NCBI RefSeq assembly: GCF_021631985.1
Contig: NZ_CP070225.1
Coordinates: forward strand, 6,138,001 to 6,202,000
Source: Sandaracinus amylolyticus
GTDB taxonomy: Bacteria; Myxococcota_A; Polyangia; Polyangiales; Sandaracinaceae
DNA: 64,000 bases
Reading direction: 5' to 3'
Of the stretch, positions 34,124 to 44,979 are shown piece by piece; the first letter of the stretch is position 1; the number at the start of each line of letters is the position of its first letter. A program made the position numbers and the translations under genes. The notes beneath the pieces were generated by a model. The model was not told where the DNA came from and made no database searches. It worked only from the letters and a program-made list of their open reading frames with translations.

Positions 34124-35458
34124 ATGACCACCAAGCTGCCGCCCGGTCCGCGCTGGACCCTCCCCGCGACGTTGCGCCTGATCCGCGACCCCTACGCGAC
34201 GCTGCTCGAGCTGCGCGCGGAGTACGGCGATCTGGTCACGTTCCCCTCGCCCAACGGGCGCGTGGTGCTCGCGATGACGCCCGAGCTCGTGAAGCCGATC
34301 TTCACGGCATCGCCCGATTGCTTCGGCGCGTGGGCGGTGGGCACGACGAGCGTGGTGCTCGGACCGCGCTCGCTGATCGTGAGCGAGGGCGAGATCCACA
34401 AGCGCGATCGCAAGCTGCTCACGCCGGCGTTCCACGGTGCGCGCATGCGCGCGTACGGCGACGCGATGCGCGCGCTCGCGCGGCGCCGCTTCGACGCGGC
34501 GATGAAGCCGGGCGCGACGGTGACGCTCCAGGACGTCACCACCGACATCACGATGGACGTGATCCTGCGGACGGTGTTCGGCGTCGGTGAGGGCGCGGCG
34601 TTCGACGAGGGCCGCGCGATGATGGGCGAGATCGTGCGCGGCATGTCGCCGCTGCTCTTCTTCACGAAGGCCTCGCACACGCCGTTCTTCCCGCCGTGGC
34701 GCCGCTTCGTGCGCATCCGCGAGCGCTTCCGTGCGTGGCTCGACGCGCGCACCGCGGAGGCGCGCGCCCGCGGTGACGAAGGGAGCGACGTGCTCGCGAT
34801 GATGCTCGCCGCTCGCTACGACGACGGCAGCGCGATGAGCGACGACGACGTCGCGGCGCAGCTCGTGACGCTGCTCTTCGCGGGGCACGAGACGACCGCG
34901 ATCGCGCTCGCGTGGGCGGTGCACTGGCTCGGTCGTCACCCCCGCACGCTCGCGCTCCTGCGCGCGGAGATCGCGAGCGTGGGGATCGATGCCGACCCCG
35001 AGGTGATCGCGAAGCTGCCGTACCTGTCGGCGGTGTGCGACGAGACGCTGCGGCTGCACCCGATCGTGACCGAGAACCTGCGCATGCTGCGCAAGCCGTT
35101 CGAGCTCGGCGGGTTCACGATCCCCGCGGGCATCGGCGTCGCGGCGGCGATCGGCGCGATCCACGCGGACCCTGCGATCTATCCCGAGCCCGATGCGTTC
35201 CGGCCCGAGCGCTTCCTCGAGCGGAAGTACAACGCGTTCGAGCACCTGCCGTTCGGCGGTGGTCATCGACGCTGCATCGGCGCGGCGTTCGCCGAGTACG
35301 AGATGCGCATCGCGCTCGCGGTGCTGGTCGACGGATGGGACCTCGACCTGGTGCACCGCGACGAGCGACCGGTGCGGCGCAGCGTGACGATGGGCCCCGC
35401 GCACGGCGTACCGGTGAAGGTCCTCGGACGTCGCGCGAGCGTGCCCGCAGCCGCCTGA
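34124..35458 (+). CDS. Cytochrome P450
   Basis: 444 aa from the ATG at 34124. All signatures are present: the proline-rich opening LPPGPRW, I-helix oxygen-binding motif LLFAGHETTAIALAW, K-helix ExxR in DETLRLHP, the PERF-like FRPERFLERKYN and heme-binding FGGGHRRCIGAAFAEYEM with the proximal Cys. The sequence resembles the bacterial members of the CYP4/CYP110-like soluble group rather than CYP107-type enzymes. No membrane anchor. No redox partner gene is adjacent. Last gene of the candidate prenylation locus; likely hydroxylates the prenylated product or a lipid. Confidence 0.93.
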   Translation: MTTKLPPGPRWTLPATLRLIRDPYATLLELRAEYGDLVTFPSPNGRVVLAMTPELVKPIFTASPDCFGAWAVGTTSVVLGPRSLIVSEGEIHKRDRKLLTPAFHGARMRAYGDAMRALARRRFDAAMKPGATVTLQDVTTDITMDVILRTVFGVGEGAAFDEGRAMMGEIVRGMSPLLFFTKASHTPFFPPWRRFVRIRERFRAWLDARTAEARARGDEGSDVLAMMLAARYDDGSAMSDDDVAAQLVTLLFAGHETTAIALAWAVHWLGRHPRTLALLRAEIASVGIDADPEVIAKLPYLSAVCDETLRLHPIVTENLRMLRKPFELGGFTIPAGIGVAAAIGAIHADPAIYPEPDAFRPERFLERKYNAFEHLPFGGGHRRCIGAAFAEYEMRIALAVLVDGWDLDLVHRDERPVRRSVTMGPAHGVPVKVLGRRASVPAAA

Positions 35459-35550
35459 TCGCGGTCGAGCGCGAGCCGCTCACGATGTGGCGCGAGCCGC
35501 TCGCAGGATCGCGCGCGACGGCTGCGCGAGGTCCGTGACACGACGAGCTG

Positions 35551-36603
35551 ATGCTCGGACCCAGCGCGCTCGCGCGGCTCGACGATCGACTGGTCGAGCG
35601 CATCGCGCGCGGAGAGCGGCTCGGCGCGGTGATCGCGTCGGCGCTCGCGACGATCGCGCTCGGTGCGGGCGCGTATGGCGTCGCGGTGGGGACGTGGCGC
35701 GCGCCGGCGCAGGCGTGCTTCACCGCGATCAAGCTTCCGCTGCTCTTCGTGGCGGTCGCGGCGTGCACGATCGCGCTCTCCGCGATGCTCGCCGCGCTCC
35801 TCCGCGCGCGGCTCGGGCTCGCGCAGACGACGGTGTGCGTGCTGACGTCGTTCGCGATCGCGTCGGCGGTGTTGGGCTCGCTCGCGCCGATCGCGTTGTG
35901 GATCGCGGCGAGCGCGCCGCCCCCCGATCCGAGCGTGCTCGGGCTCGCCGAGGACGACCCGCGCGCTCGCCCTTCGCTCGAGGTCGCGCGCGCGCTGCTG
36001 CTCGTGCACGTCGCCGCGATCGCGGTCGCGGGGACGATCGGGGTGGCGCGCCTGCGGGCGCTGCTCGTGCGGCTCGGGAACGACGAGCACGTCGCACGAC
36101 GGGTGATCGTCGCCTGGACCACGGCGCAGCTCCTCGTGGGGTCGCAGCTCTCGTGGATCGCGCGCCCGTTCTTCGGACGGCCGCACCTGCCGCCGACCTT
36201 CTCGGTGCACGACGCGCTCGAGGGGAGCTTCTACGAAGAGGTCTGGGTGCTCGCGCGGAGCACGTTCGGTCCGGGGGCGCCGCTCGCAGTCGTGATCGCG
36301 CTCGGGGCGCTCGCGGTCGGGCTCGCGCGCAGCCTGCATCGCGAGGCGCGGCGGGTGCTCGCGCGGGTCGAGCCCCACGGCCTCGTGCTGGGCGGTCACG
36401 CGGTGCCGTGGCGCGCCATCGCGCGGGTCGAGGCACGTGGTGCGCGAGTGATCGTCGAGGGCGTGGCCGACGTCGCGCTCGAGGTGGAGCGATGGTGCGT
36501 CGCGTGCCGCGATCCCGCGGACGCGCGTGCGCTCGCAGCGCTCGTCGATCGAGCACGAGCGAGCGCTGCGCACGGCGCCTACCGCGGCGCGGCAGTGGTG
36601 TGA
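35551..36603 (+). CDS. Polytopic membrane protein with cytosolic C-terminal domain
   Basis: 350 aa from the ATG at 35551. About six hydrophobic helices fall near residues 25-50, 60-86, 95-125, 150-170, 190-206 and 240-262. A soluble domain follows: LARVEPHGLVLGGHAVPWRAIARVEARGARVIVEGVADVALEVERW, a small beta-rich unit resembling bacterial PH-like domains. The central cytosolic or periplasmic loop contains FGRPHLPPTFSVHDALEGSFYEEVW. Not recognised as a named family. No clear operon partner: the P450 is 92 bp upstream and the next gene is convergent and adjacent. Confidence 0.75.
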   Translation: MLGPSALARLDDRLVERIARGERLGAVIASALATIALGAGAYGVAVGTWRAPAQACFTAIKLPLLFVAVAACTIALSAMLAALLRARLGLAQTTVCVLTSFAIASAVLGSLAPIALWIAASAPPPDPSVLGLAEDDPRARPSLEVARALLLVHVAAIAVAGTIGVARLRALLVRLGNDEHVARRVIVAWTTAQLLVGSQLSWIARPFFGRPHLPPTFSVHDALEGSFYEEVWVLARSTFGPGAPLAVVIALGALAVGLARSLHREARRVLARVEPHGLVLGGHAVPWRAIARVEARGARVIVEGVADVALEVERWCVACRDPADARALAALVDRARASAAHGAYRGAAVV

Positions 36604-37575
36604 TCAGGGCAAGTGCGCGCGACGCGGGGTGCGCTCGTCGATCGCGGTCACGCCCCGCGCGTCGAGGCCCTGCGCGATCGCGTCGCGCACGATCTGACGC
36701 ACGCGCCGGTAGCCGAGCGCGAGGCGCGCTTCGAAGTCGGACGTGGTCTGGACCAGGTAGTGCCAAGTGTCGCCGCTCGGATAGACCGCGCGCGGGTGGC
36801 GGAACGTGCGCAGCACGACCGAGCGCGCATCGGTGGGCAGCGCGTCGACGTTCGTCGCGAGGTCGCGGGTGTACAAGAAGAACGCCTCGGCATTCGAGAG
36901 GTAGAGCACGCGCACCGGGATCCCGAGACGCTCGCTCGCGGCGCCGACCGCGCGCAGCGTCGTGGTCGCGGTGACGTCGGCGGTGCGCACGATCACGCGA
37001 TCGCTCTCGAAGAGCGCGCGCACCCGCGCGTAGAGCGCGGGATCGGAGAGCCAGCTCGTGGGGCGACCCTCGCGCTGCAGCGACGCGACGTGCCGTAGGT
37101 AGCCCTCGAAGCGCGCGCGGTTGCGGCGCAGCGTGCGCACGATCTCGACGCGCTCGGGATCGCTCGCGAGCGCGGCCTCGAGCAGCGCGCGCGTGTCGTC
37201 CTCGGCGGCATCGGTGAAGCGCGCGAGGAAGACGTCGGGCGTGGGCGAGGCGCGCACGAGTGCGCCGTACAAGCGGTGCACGCGCGCGACGAGCGGATCG
37301 TAGTCGACGATCCACAGCAGCGACGCGCCCTGCACCGCGGCGAGCGTGTAGCACTGGTCGGTGCCGACCCCGACGAACGCGCCGCCGAGATCGCGGATCG
37401 CATCGAAGAAGAGATCGTGCCGCCACTCGTTCGACCCGGGGTAGTGCTCGTCGGGCGCGGGCGTGACCTCGGAGGGCACGGCGTCGACGATCGCGCGCTC
37501 GGCCGCGGTGAGCGGCTGTGCGTGCGCGATGGATGCGAACGAGAGCGCGATCGTGATCTGCGCGAGGAGCTTCAT
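36604..37575 (-). CDS. Exported protein with Rossmann-like motif, 323 aa
   Basis: ATG at 37575 overlapping the stop of the upstream SUMF1-like gene (ATGA). Signal peptide MKLLAQITIALSFASIAHA, cleaved near residue 19. The mature protein contains GGAFVGVGTDQCYTLAAVQGASLLWIVDYDPLVARVHRLY (about 64-102), which looks like a nucleotide- or SAM-binding Rossmann start followed by an acidic strand end, and later VRVLYLSNAEAFFLYTRDLATNVDALP. It resembles a secreted, uncharacterised methyltransferase-fold family known from several phyla. Function unknown; coupling to the SUMF1-like gene suggests the two work in the same compartment. Confidence 0.8.
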   Translation of the reverse strand: MKLLAQITIALSFASIAHAQPLTAAERAIVDAVPSEVTPAPDEHYPGSNEWRHDLFFDAIRDLGGAFVGVGTDQCYTLAAVQGASLLWIVDYDPLVARVHRLYGALVRASPTPDVFLARFTDAAEDDTRALLEAALASDPERVEIVRTLRRNRARFEGYLRHVASLQREGRPTSWLSDPALYARVRALFESDRVIVRTADVTATTTLRAVGAASERLGIPVRVLYLSNAEAFFLYTRDLATNVDALPTDARSVVLRTFRHPRAVYPSGDTWHYLVQTTSDFEARLALGYRRVRQIVRDAIAQGLDARGVTAIDERTPRRAHLP

Positions 37576-38399
37576 CGTGCGCTCACGTCCGCCGCGCATC
37601 GGAACCCGAAGCGATGCGGGTTGGGGTTGTCGGCGGGGATGCCGCGTCGCGCGGTGACGGTCGCGCGATCGACGTCGTGCCACCACGAGCCTCCGCGCAC
37701 CACACGCAGTCGCTCACCGGACGGGCCGCGCGGATCGAGGCCCGCGCACGCGTCGCCGCACGCGTGATCGCAGCCGCGATAGCAAGGCGCGTACGCGTCG
37801 GCGACCCACTCCCAGACGTTGCCGCCCATGTCGTGCAGGCCGAAGCCGAACGCGGGTCGGCTCATCACCGGCCACGTGGTGTCGCGACCGCAACCGTGAC
37901 CGTCGTCGGTCTCGACGATCGCGTGCTCGCAGTCGCGACCGGCGCGATCGCCCCACGGGAAGCGGGTGTCGTCGGGGCCCGATGCGGCGCGCTCCCACTC
38001 GGCCTCGGTGGGCAGTCGTGCGCCGCGTCGCGCACAGAACGCCTGCGCCTCGTCCCATCGCATCGCGACCGCGGGCTGCTGCGCGCCCATGTACCCCGCG
38101 AAGCGCGTGAGGCGACGGCATGCGCCCTCGGCGACGCATGCGCTCCACGCGGCGTTCGTGACCTCGTGCACGTCGATCAGGAACGTCGAGACGGTCACGC
38201 GCTCGGCGGGCGAGGCGTGGAGATCACGGTCGTCGCCGCGCACGAAGGTGCCGCCGGGGATGCAGACCATCTCGGGTGGCAGCGTCGTCGGGCACGGCGC
38301 GAAGGGCGCGTCGCTTTGTTTGGCGCGCGATGGGCGTGGCTCGACCGCGCCGCAGGCGCAGAGCGCGAGGAACAGCATCGCGGGGAGCGCGCGGATCAC
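37572..38399 (-). CDS. SUMF1/formylglycine-generating-enzyme-fold lipoprotein
   Basis: 275 aa from the ATG at 38399. Lipoprotein signal MIRALPAMLFLALCAC. SUMF1-fold motifs: MVCIPGGTFVRG, VSTFLIDVHEVTNAAW, CARRGARLPTEAEWERAA, GLHDMGGNVWEWVADAY, RVVRGGSWWHD and the end RFGFRCA. The Cys pair needed for formylglycine generation is not evident: the stretch after GGSWWHD reads ATVTARRGIPADN. It is therefore probably a structural or ligand-binding member rather than a sulfatase activator. Lipid-anchored outside the cytoplasm. Co-translated with the exported protein downstream. Confidence 0.9.
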   Translation of the reverse strand: MIRALPAMLFLALCACGAVEPRPSRAKQSDAPFAPCPTTLPPEMVCIPGGTFVRGDDRDLHASPAERVTVSTFLIDVHEVTNAAWSACVAEGACRRLTRFAGYMGAQQPAVAMRWDEAQAFCARRGARLPTEAEWERAASGPDDTRFPWGDRAGRDCEHAIVETDDGHGCGRDTTWPVMSRPAFGFGLHDMGGNVWEWVADAYAPCYRGCDHACGDACAGLDPRGPSGERLRVVRGGSWWHDVDRATVTARRGIPADNPNPHRFGFRCAADVSAR

Positions 38400-38585
38400 G
38401 TGCGAGGATCGTCGCAGGTCGCGCGCGAGCAGGGGAAGAGGCGCCGTGCGGCGTGTCCCTCGGATCGGGTCATCGGGCGACGCTTAATCCCGCTTAATTC
38501 GCGGCAACGTGCGGCGAGGACAAGAACGAGCCCCGTCATCCGGCCGGTCGTTCCAGCCAAGGCCCTCAGCTCACGGAGACGGCAC

Positions 38586-39425
38586 ATGCAGCGGCACCTC
38601 GGGCTCCTTCCGCTCACGTTCCTCATGCTCCTCGCCGCTTGCGAGGATGGAATGATCGACTACCCGCCGGGCACCGATGCGGGCACTCCGCCGGGCACCG
38701 ACGGAAGCACCGCGGCCGCGACCGTCACGCTGCGCACGACGTCCGCCGGCACGCACCTCGCGGACGCCGAGGGCCACACGCTCTACGTGTTCTCGCGCGA
38801 CGTCGCGAGCACCGCGGACGCGTCGGGATCGTCGAGCTGCGCCGGTGCGTGCGCGACCAACTGGCCCGCGTTCTCGCCCGCCTCGTTCGTCGCGGGCGAG
38901 GGCGTGAACGCCGCGGCGCTCGGGTGGATCACGCGCGCCGACGGAACGCGTCAAGCGACGTACCGTGGCTGGCCGCTCTACACGTTCGCGAACGACGACG
39001 CACCGGGCGAGGCGAACGGCGAGGGCAACAACGACGTGTGGTTCGTCGCGCGCGCGCCCTTCTACTCGGTCATGGTCCGCGTCGGCGACGAGGCGACGGG
39101 ACGCTTCCTGGTCGATGGCGGCGGCCGCACGATGTACCTGTTCCGCAACGACACCCAGGGTCAGGGCGGCACGGCGCCGGTGAGCATGTGCAGCGGCATG
39201 TGCCTCAACAACTGGCCGATCGTCCCGCCGAGCGACGTGCGCCTGCCCTCGACGCTCGACGCGGCCGACGTGACGACGCTGACGCGCGCCGACGGCACCG
39301 AGCAGCTCGTCTATCGCGGGTGGCCTCTCTACTACTTCGCGATGGACACCGCGCCCGGCGACACGAAGGGCAACGGCGTGAACGACGTGTGGGATCTCGT
39401 CGTGCCGCCCGCCGCAGCGGAGTGA
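38586..39425 (+). CDS. Lipoprotein with secreted PF03640-type repeats
   Basis: 279 aa from the ATG at 38586. Lipobox in LTFLMLLAAC, an Asp/Gly/Thr linker (PPGTDAGTPPGTDGS), then two copies of the small secreted-repeat domain: HLADAEGHTLYVFSRD...CAGACATNWPAF...RADGTRQATYRGWPLYTFANDDAPGEANG and FLVDGGGRTMYLFRND...CSGMCLNNWP...RADGTEQLVYRGWPLYYFAMDTAPGDTKG. The domain is often found in exported proteins, sometimes beside respiratory or redox lipoproteins. Function unknown. A terminator-like hairpin follows. Confidence 0.9.
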   Translation: MQRHLGLLPLTFLMLLAACEDGMIDYPPGTDAGTPPGTDGSTAAATVTLRTTSAGTHLADAEGHTLYVFSRDVASTADASGSSSCAGACATNWPAFSPASFVAGEGVNAAALGWITRADGTRQATYRGWPLYTFANDDAPGEANGEGNNDVWFVARAPFYSVMVRVGDEATGRFLVDGGGRTMYLFRNDTQGQGGTAPVSMCSGMCLNNWPIVPPSDVRLPSTLDAADVTTLTRADGTEQLVYRGWPLYYFAMDTAPGDTKGNGVNDVWDLVVPPAAAE

Positions 39426-39442
39426 TCGCCGCGTGACGATTG

Positions 39443-39478
39443 CGCGCGCCGGCCCTCGATGGAGGGCTCGGCGCGCGT
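39443..39478 (+). terminator. Hairpin after PF03640 lipoprotein gene
   Basis: CGCGCGCCGGCCCTC pairs with GAGGGCTCGGCGCGCG across the loop GATG with one bulged base, beginning 18 bases after the stop codon and followed by TCGTCGTTTCGT. Probably a rho-independent type terminator with a weak T tract. Confidence 0.65.
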
Positions 39479-39573
39479 CGTCGTTTCGTGCCCGGGAGCG
39501 GCGAGCCGATTCTTGTCGTTTTTTCGTGCGCCGGTCGGCGAGCTCGTGCGTTCGGGAGGTGAGGAGGTCCTCC

Positions 39574-39897
39574 ATGCACGCACGGATCGTTCGTGTTCTT
39601 TCGTCGCTCGTGATCGTGTCCGCGCTGATCGTCGGTGTCGCGTCGCCTCGGGCGCACGCGTGTGGTGGCTACGGGGTCTCGGAGGAAGAGCGCGCGATGC
39701 ACGAAGCGGTGCGCGCGCACTTCTCGGAGGGCGCGTACGTCGGGTACGTGCAGCTCACCGAGCAGAACGGCGCGGTCGCGCGCGGACAGGTGCTCGTGAT
39801 CGAGCGCGAGGTGCGGCAGCTCTATGCCGTGACGCTCCGCCGCGAGCGCGACGCATGGCGGCTGATCGACGCGGTGCCCTATCCGTCGGGCGCGTGA
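39574..39897 (+). CDS. Small exported protein, 107 aa
   Basis: ATG at 39574, preceded by GGAGGTGAGGAGGT. Signal peptide of about 29 residues (VLSSLVIVSALIVGVASPRAHA). The mature domain starts CGGYGVSEEERAMHEAVRAHFSEGAYVGYVQLTEQNGAVARGQVLVI and ends DAWRLIDAVPYPSGA, probably a small beta-rich unit. Not recognised as a family. It is convergent with the sigma factor gene, whose stop is adjacent. Confidence 0.75.
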   Translation: MHARIVRVLSSLVIVSALIVGVASPRAHACGGYGVSEEERAMHEAVRAHFSEGAYVGYVQLTEQNGAVARGQVLVIEREVRQLYAVTLRRERDAWRLIDAVPYPSGA

Positions 39898-40761
39898 TCA
39901 GTCGAGGTGGTCGACGCTCTCGAGCAGTCGATCGACGCTCGCGTCCATGCGGCTGCGGATCAGGTCCATCACGCTCGCGAGCTCGTCGGGGCGGATCTGC
40001 AGCCGCGCGCGGAGCGCGGCCTCGGTGCGCTCGGCGAGCTTCGCGCGTGCGGCGGCGAGCTGTCGCACGATGGTGGCGCGATGGACCGCGTACATCGTCG
40101 CGAGGCGCTCGAGCGTGACGCGATCGAGGAAGTGCAGGCGCAAGAGGTTCCGCTCGCGCGGCTCGAGCTCCTGCACCGCGCTCGCGAACGCCTCGCGGAA
40201 CGCGCTGCGGTACGCCTGCGCGAGGAACGCGAGCTCGGGATCGCGCTCGGCCGGGAGCTCGAGCGCGGCGGTCTCGTCGTGATCGGCGCGGCGCTCGTCG
40301 CGCACCAGGTCGAGCGCGATGCGCACCGCGGTCACCTTGATCAGCCCCGGGAGGCGCCCGCGCCCGGCATACTCGACGATGCGCGGAGGCGCGCCGGGCG
40401 AAGGCGCGACCAGGAGCCGGTCGCGCACGCGCTGGATCACTTCGTCGAGCGTGCTCTCGGAGAGCTTCATGTGAGCGAGCATCTGCGGGACGTTTCCGAG
40501 ATAGAGCGACTCGAAGCGACGCACCGCGCGCTCGTCGCCCTCGGCGCACCCGAGCGCGAGCGCGAGCTCGCGGGCGCCGGCCTCGGTCCATCCCGCCGGA
40601 GGCTCGGAGAGCGCCGCGAGCGCGCGAACCAGCGCCTCGCGATCGCAGGGACGCTCGAGCGCGGCGGCATCGGCAGCGGCGCACATCGCGTCGAGGCGCG
40701 CGTCGAGATCGGGATCGTCGAGCTCGGGGCGCAGGGCTCGGTAGATCGCGGCGAGCGACAT
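39898..40761 (-). CDS. Myxobacterial-type sigma-70-family sigma factor
   Basis: 287 aa from the ATG at 40761. A 100-residue N-terminal region with LARALAALSEPPAGWTEAGARELALALG-like sequence precedes sigma region 2 (AGRGRLPGLIKVTAVRIALDLVRDE) and region 4 (ELEPRERNLLRLHFLDRVTLERLATMYAVHRATIVRQLAAAR). The C-terminal tail is acidic. This is the layout of the sigma subgroup described mainly from deltaproteobacterial gliders. It is divergent, by 29 bp, from a zinc-finger Ser/Thr kinase, which likely acts as its signalling or anti-sigma partner. Confidence 0.88.
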   Translation of the reverse strand: MSLAAIYRALRPELDDPDLDARLDAMCAAADAAALERPCDREALVRALAALSEPPAGWTEAGARELALALGCAEGDERAVRRFESLYLGNVPQMLAHMKLSESTLDEVIQRVRDRLLVAPSPGAPPRIVEYAGRGRLPGLIKVTAVRIALDLVRDERRADHDETAALELPAERDPELAFLAQAYRSAFREAFASAVQELEPRERNLLRLHFLDRVTLERLATMYAVHRATIVRQLAAARAKLAERTEAALRARLQIRPDELASVMDLIRSRMDASVDRLLESVDHLD

Positions 40762-40790
40762 CGGGTCGAGGGTACCAGCGGAGGTCGCGC

Positions 40791-43517
<2,727 letters not shown>

Positions 43518-43568
43518 TCGGCGTGCGCCGGTCCGCCTCCTCGTGCGTTCGAGAGGAGGAGGACGTCC

Positions 43569-44474
43569 ATGACCAGGATCGGTGTGTCGATCGCCGCGGT
43601 GATGATGATCGCGGCGCCCGCGAGCGCGCAGTCGAGCGACGAGCGCGAGACGTGGTCGCGCGCGATCGAGGCGCAGGAGCGCGCGCTCGTCGACTCGCTG
43701 CTCGACCCGCTCGAGCGCGGGGAGCTCAGCGTCTATCGCGGCGAGGTGGAGATCCGCGACAACACCATCGCGACGCCCGGGCACGTGACCGACTTCGCGG
43801 GACCGATCGTCGCGATCCTCCGGACGACCGAGGACGCGCGATGGCTGCTCGCGCTCGCGCGCGCCGACGGAGCGCACGCGCTGATCGAGCAGCATCCGAT
43901 GCATCCCGGGCGCACGTACGTGTCGGCGCCGGTCGACGCGATGCAGGTCGCGTCGGGCTCGGCGGGATGCGACGGATGCGTGCCCTCGCTCGCGGCCCGG
44001 CCGGCGCGGCTCGAGGTCGTGATGGACGCGCGCGGATGGGACGAGGGGCGCACCCGCGACGGGAACGTCGTGATCCACGCGCGCGTCGCGCTCGAGCGGG
44101 TCGATGGCGCGACGCTCGACGCGCGGGCGCTGATCGACCTCGTGCCCGCGCTCCGCGCCTCCTCGTCGATCTGGCGCGACGTCGGGCCTTCGCTGCGCCT
44201 CGAGCGCGGCGCGATCGTGCGGGACGTGCGCGGCGTGCTGCGCCTGCCCGCGACCAGGCGCGACGACGGTGCGTCCTGCGGCGTGACGGTCGAGTACGAG
44301 CTCACGTGGCGGATCGCGCCGAGGGCGATCTCGATCTCGCGACCGGTGCTGCACACGCACGTGACCTCGTGTTGTCGGTTCGTCGCGCAGCCGGGGAGGA
44401 CCCACGCGTCGAGCTGCACGCCACCGCCGCGGATCTGTGATCGCGCCGAGGTCCCGCTGGGCGATGCGCGATGA
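43569..44474 (+). CDS. Exported protein, 301 aa, unknown
   Basis: ATG at 43569, 51 bp after the kinase, with GAGGAGGAGGA upstream. Signal peptide MTRIGVSIAAVMMIAAPASA. The mature protein has a helical start (RETWSRAIEAQERALVDSLLDPLERGE), a beta-rich middle with YRGEVEIRDNTIATPGHVTDFAGPIVAILR and GCDGCVP, and a C-terminal Cys-containing tail (TSCCRF). No known family recognised. Same orientation as the zinc-finger kinase and probably its operon partner. Confidence 0.75.
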   Translation: MTRIGVSIAAVMMIAAPASAQSSDERETWSRAIEAQERALVDSLLDPLERGELSVYRGEVEIRDNTIATPGHVTDFAGPIVAILRTTEDARWLLALARADGAHALIEQHPMHPGRTYVSAPVDAMQVASGSAGCDGCVPSLAARPARLEVVMDARGWDEGRTRDGNVVIHARVALERVDGATLDARALIDLVPALRASSSIWRDVGPSLRLERGAIVRDVRGVLRLPATRRDDGASCGVTVEYELTWRIAPRAISISRPVLHTHVTSCCRFVAQPGRTHASSCTPPPRICDRAEVPLGDAR

Positions 44475-44596
44475 GGTGCGACACGCGTGAGCGCGCTCAC
44501 GCGCACGAGGAGGGCGATGTCGATCGCACACCGGGCCGTTCGACCCGCGCGTGAAGGTCCCGAGACGAACGCGGGACGCACAACCGGAGATCACAC

Positions 44597-44935
44597 GTGA
44601 CCTATCTGCTCCTGATCTACGAGGTCGAGACCGATTGGCAGAGCAAGAGCGAGGCGCAGCGGAAGGCCGACCTCGCCGAGTACATGGCGGTCAGCAAGCT
44701 GTCGCAGACGAAGGGCGGCAACGCGCTGCAGCCCGTCGCGACCGCGAAGACGGTGCGCGTGCGCGACGGCAAGATGCTCGCGACCGACGGCCCGTTCGCG
44801 GAGACGCGGGAGCAGCTCGGCGGCTACTACCTCGTCGAGGCGAAGGACCTCGAAGAGGCGTGCGCGATCGCGGCGAAGATCCCCGCGGCGCGCAACGGCT
44901 CGATCGAGGTCCGCCCGGTGATGAAGTACTCGTGA
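44597..44935 (+). CDS. YCII-related protein (DGPF type)
   Basis: 112 aa from a GTG at 44597. MTYLLLIYEVE opening, then DGKMLATDGPFAETREQLGGYYLVEAKDLEEACAIAAKIPAA, the DGPF signature of YCII-like proteins that are encoded next to ECF42 sigma factors. The fold is a ferredoxin-like dimer, with the conserved Asp-Gly-Pro-Phe near a putative active site. Exactly such a sigma gene follows 44 bp downstream. It may be a regulator or the enzyme whose gene the sigma factor controls. Confidence 0.93.
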   Translation: MTYLLLIYEVETDWQSKSEAQRKADLAEYMAVSKLSQTKGGNALQPVATAKTVRVRDGKMLATDGPFAETREQLGGYYLVEAKDLEEACAIAAKIPAARNGSIEVRPVMKYS

Positions 44936-44951
44936 TCGCGGCGTAGGGCGC

Positions 44952-44979
44952 GGGATCGCGATGGTACGATCGCGATCCC
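44952..44979. promoter_or_regulatory. Inverted repeat abutting the ECF42 start codon
   Basis: Perfect 10-bp arms GGGATCGCGA (44952-44961) and TCGCGATCCC (44970-44979) with an 8-base loop, ending directly before the GTG start. In RNA it would be a hairpin over the translation start and occupies the place of the ribosome binding site; as DNA it could be an operator. Confidence 0.65.

Noticed and set aside
37572-38399. Sulfatase-activating formylglycine-generating enzyme
   Set aside because: The SUMF1 fold is clear but the catalytic Cys arrangement is not seen and no sulfatase gene is adjacent, so only the fold is claimed.
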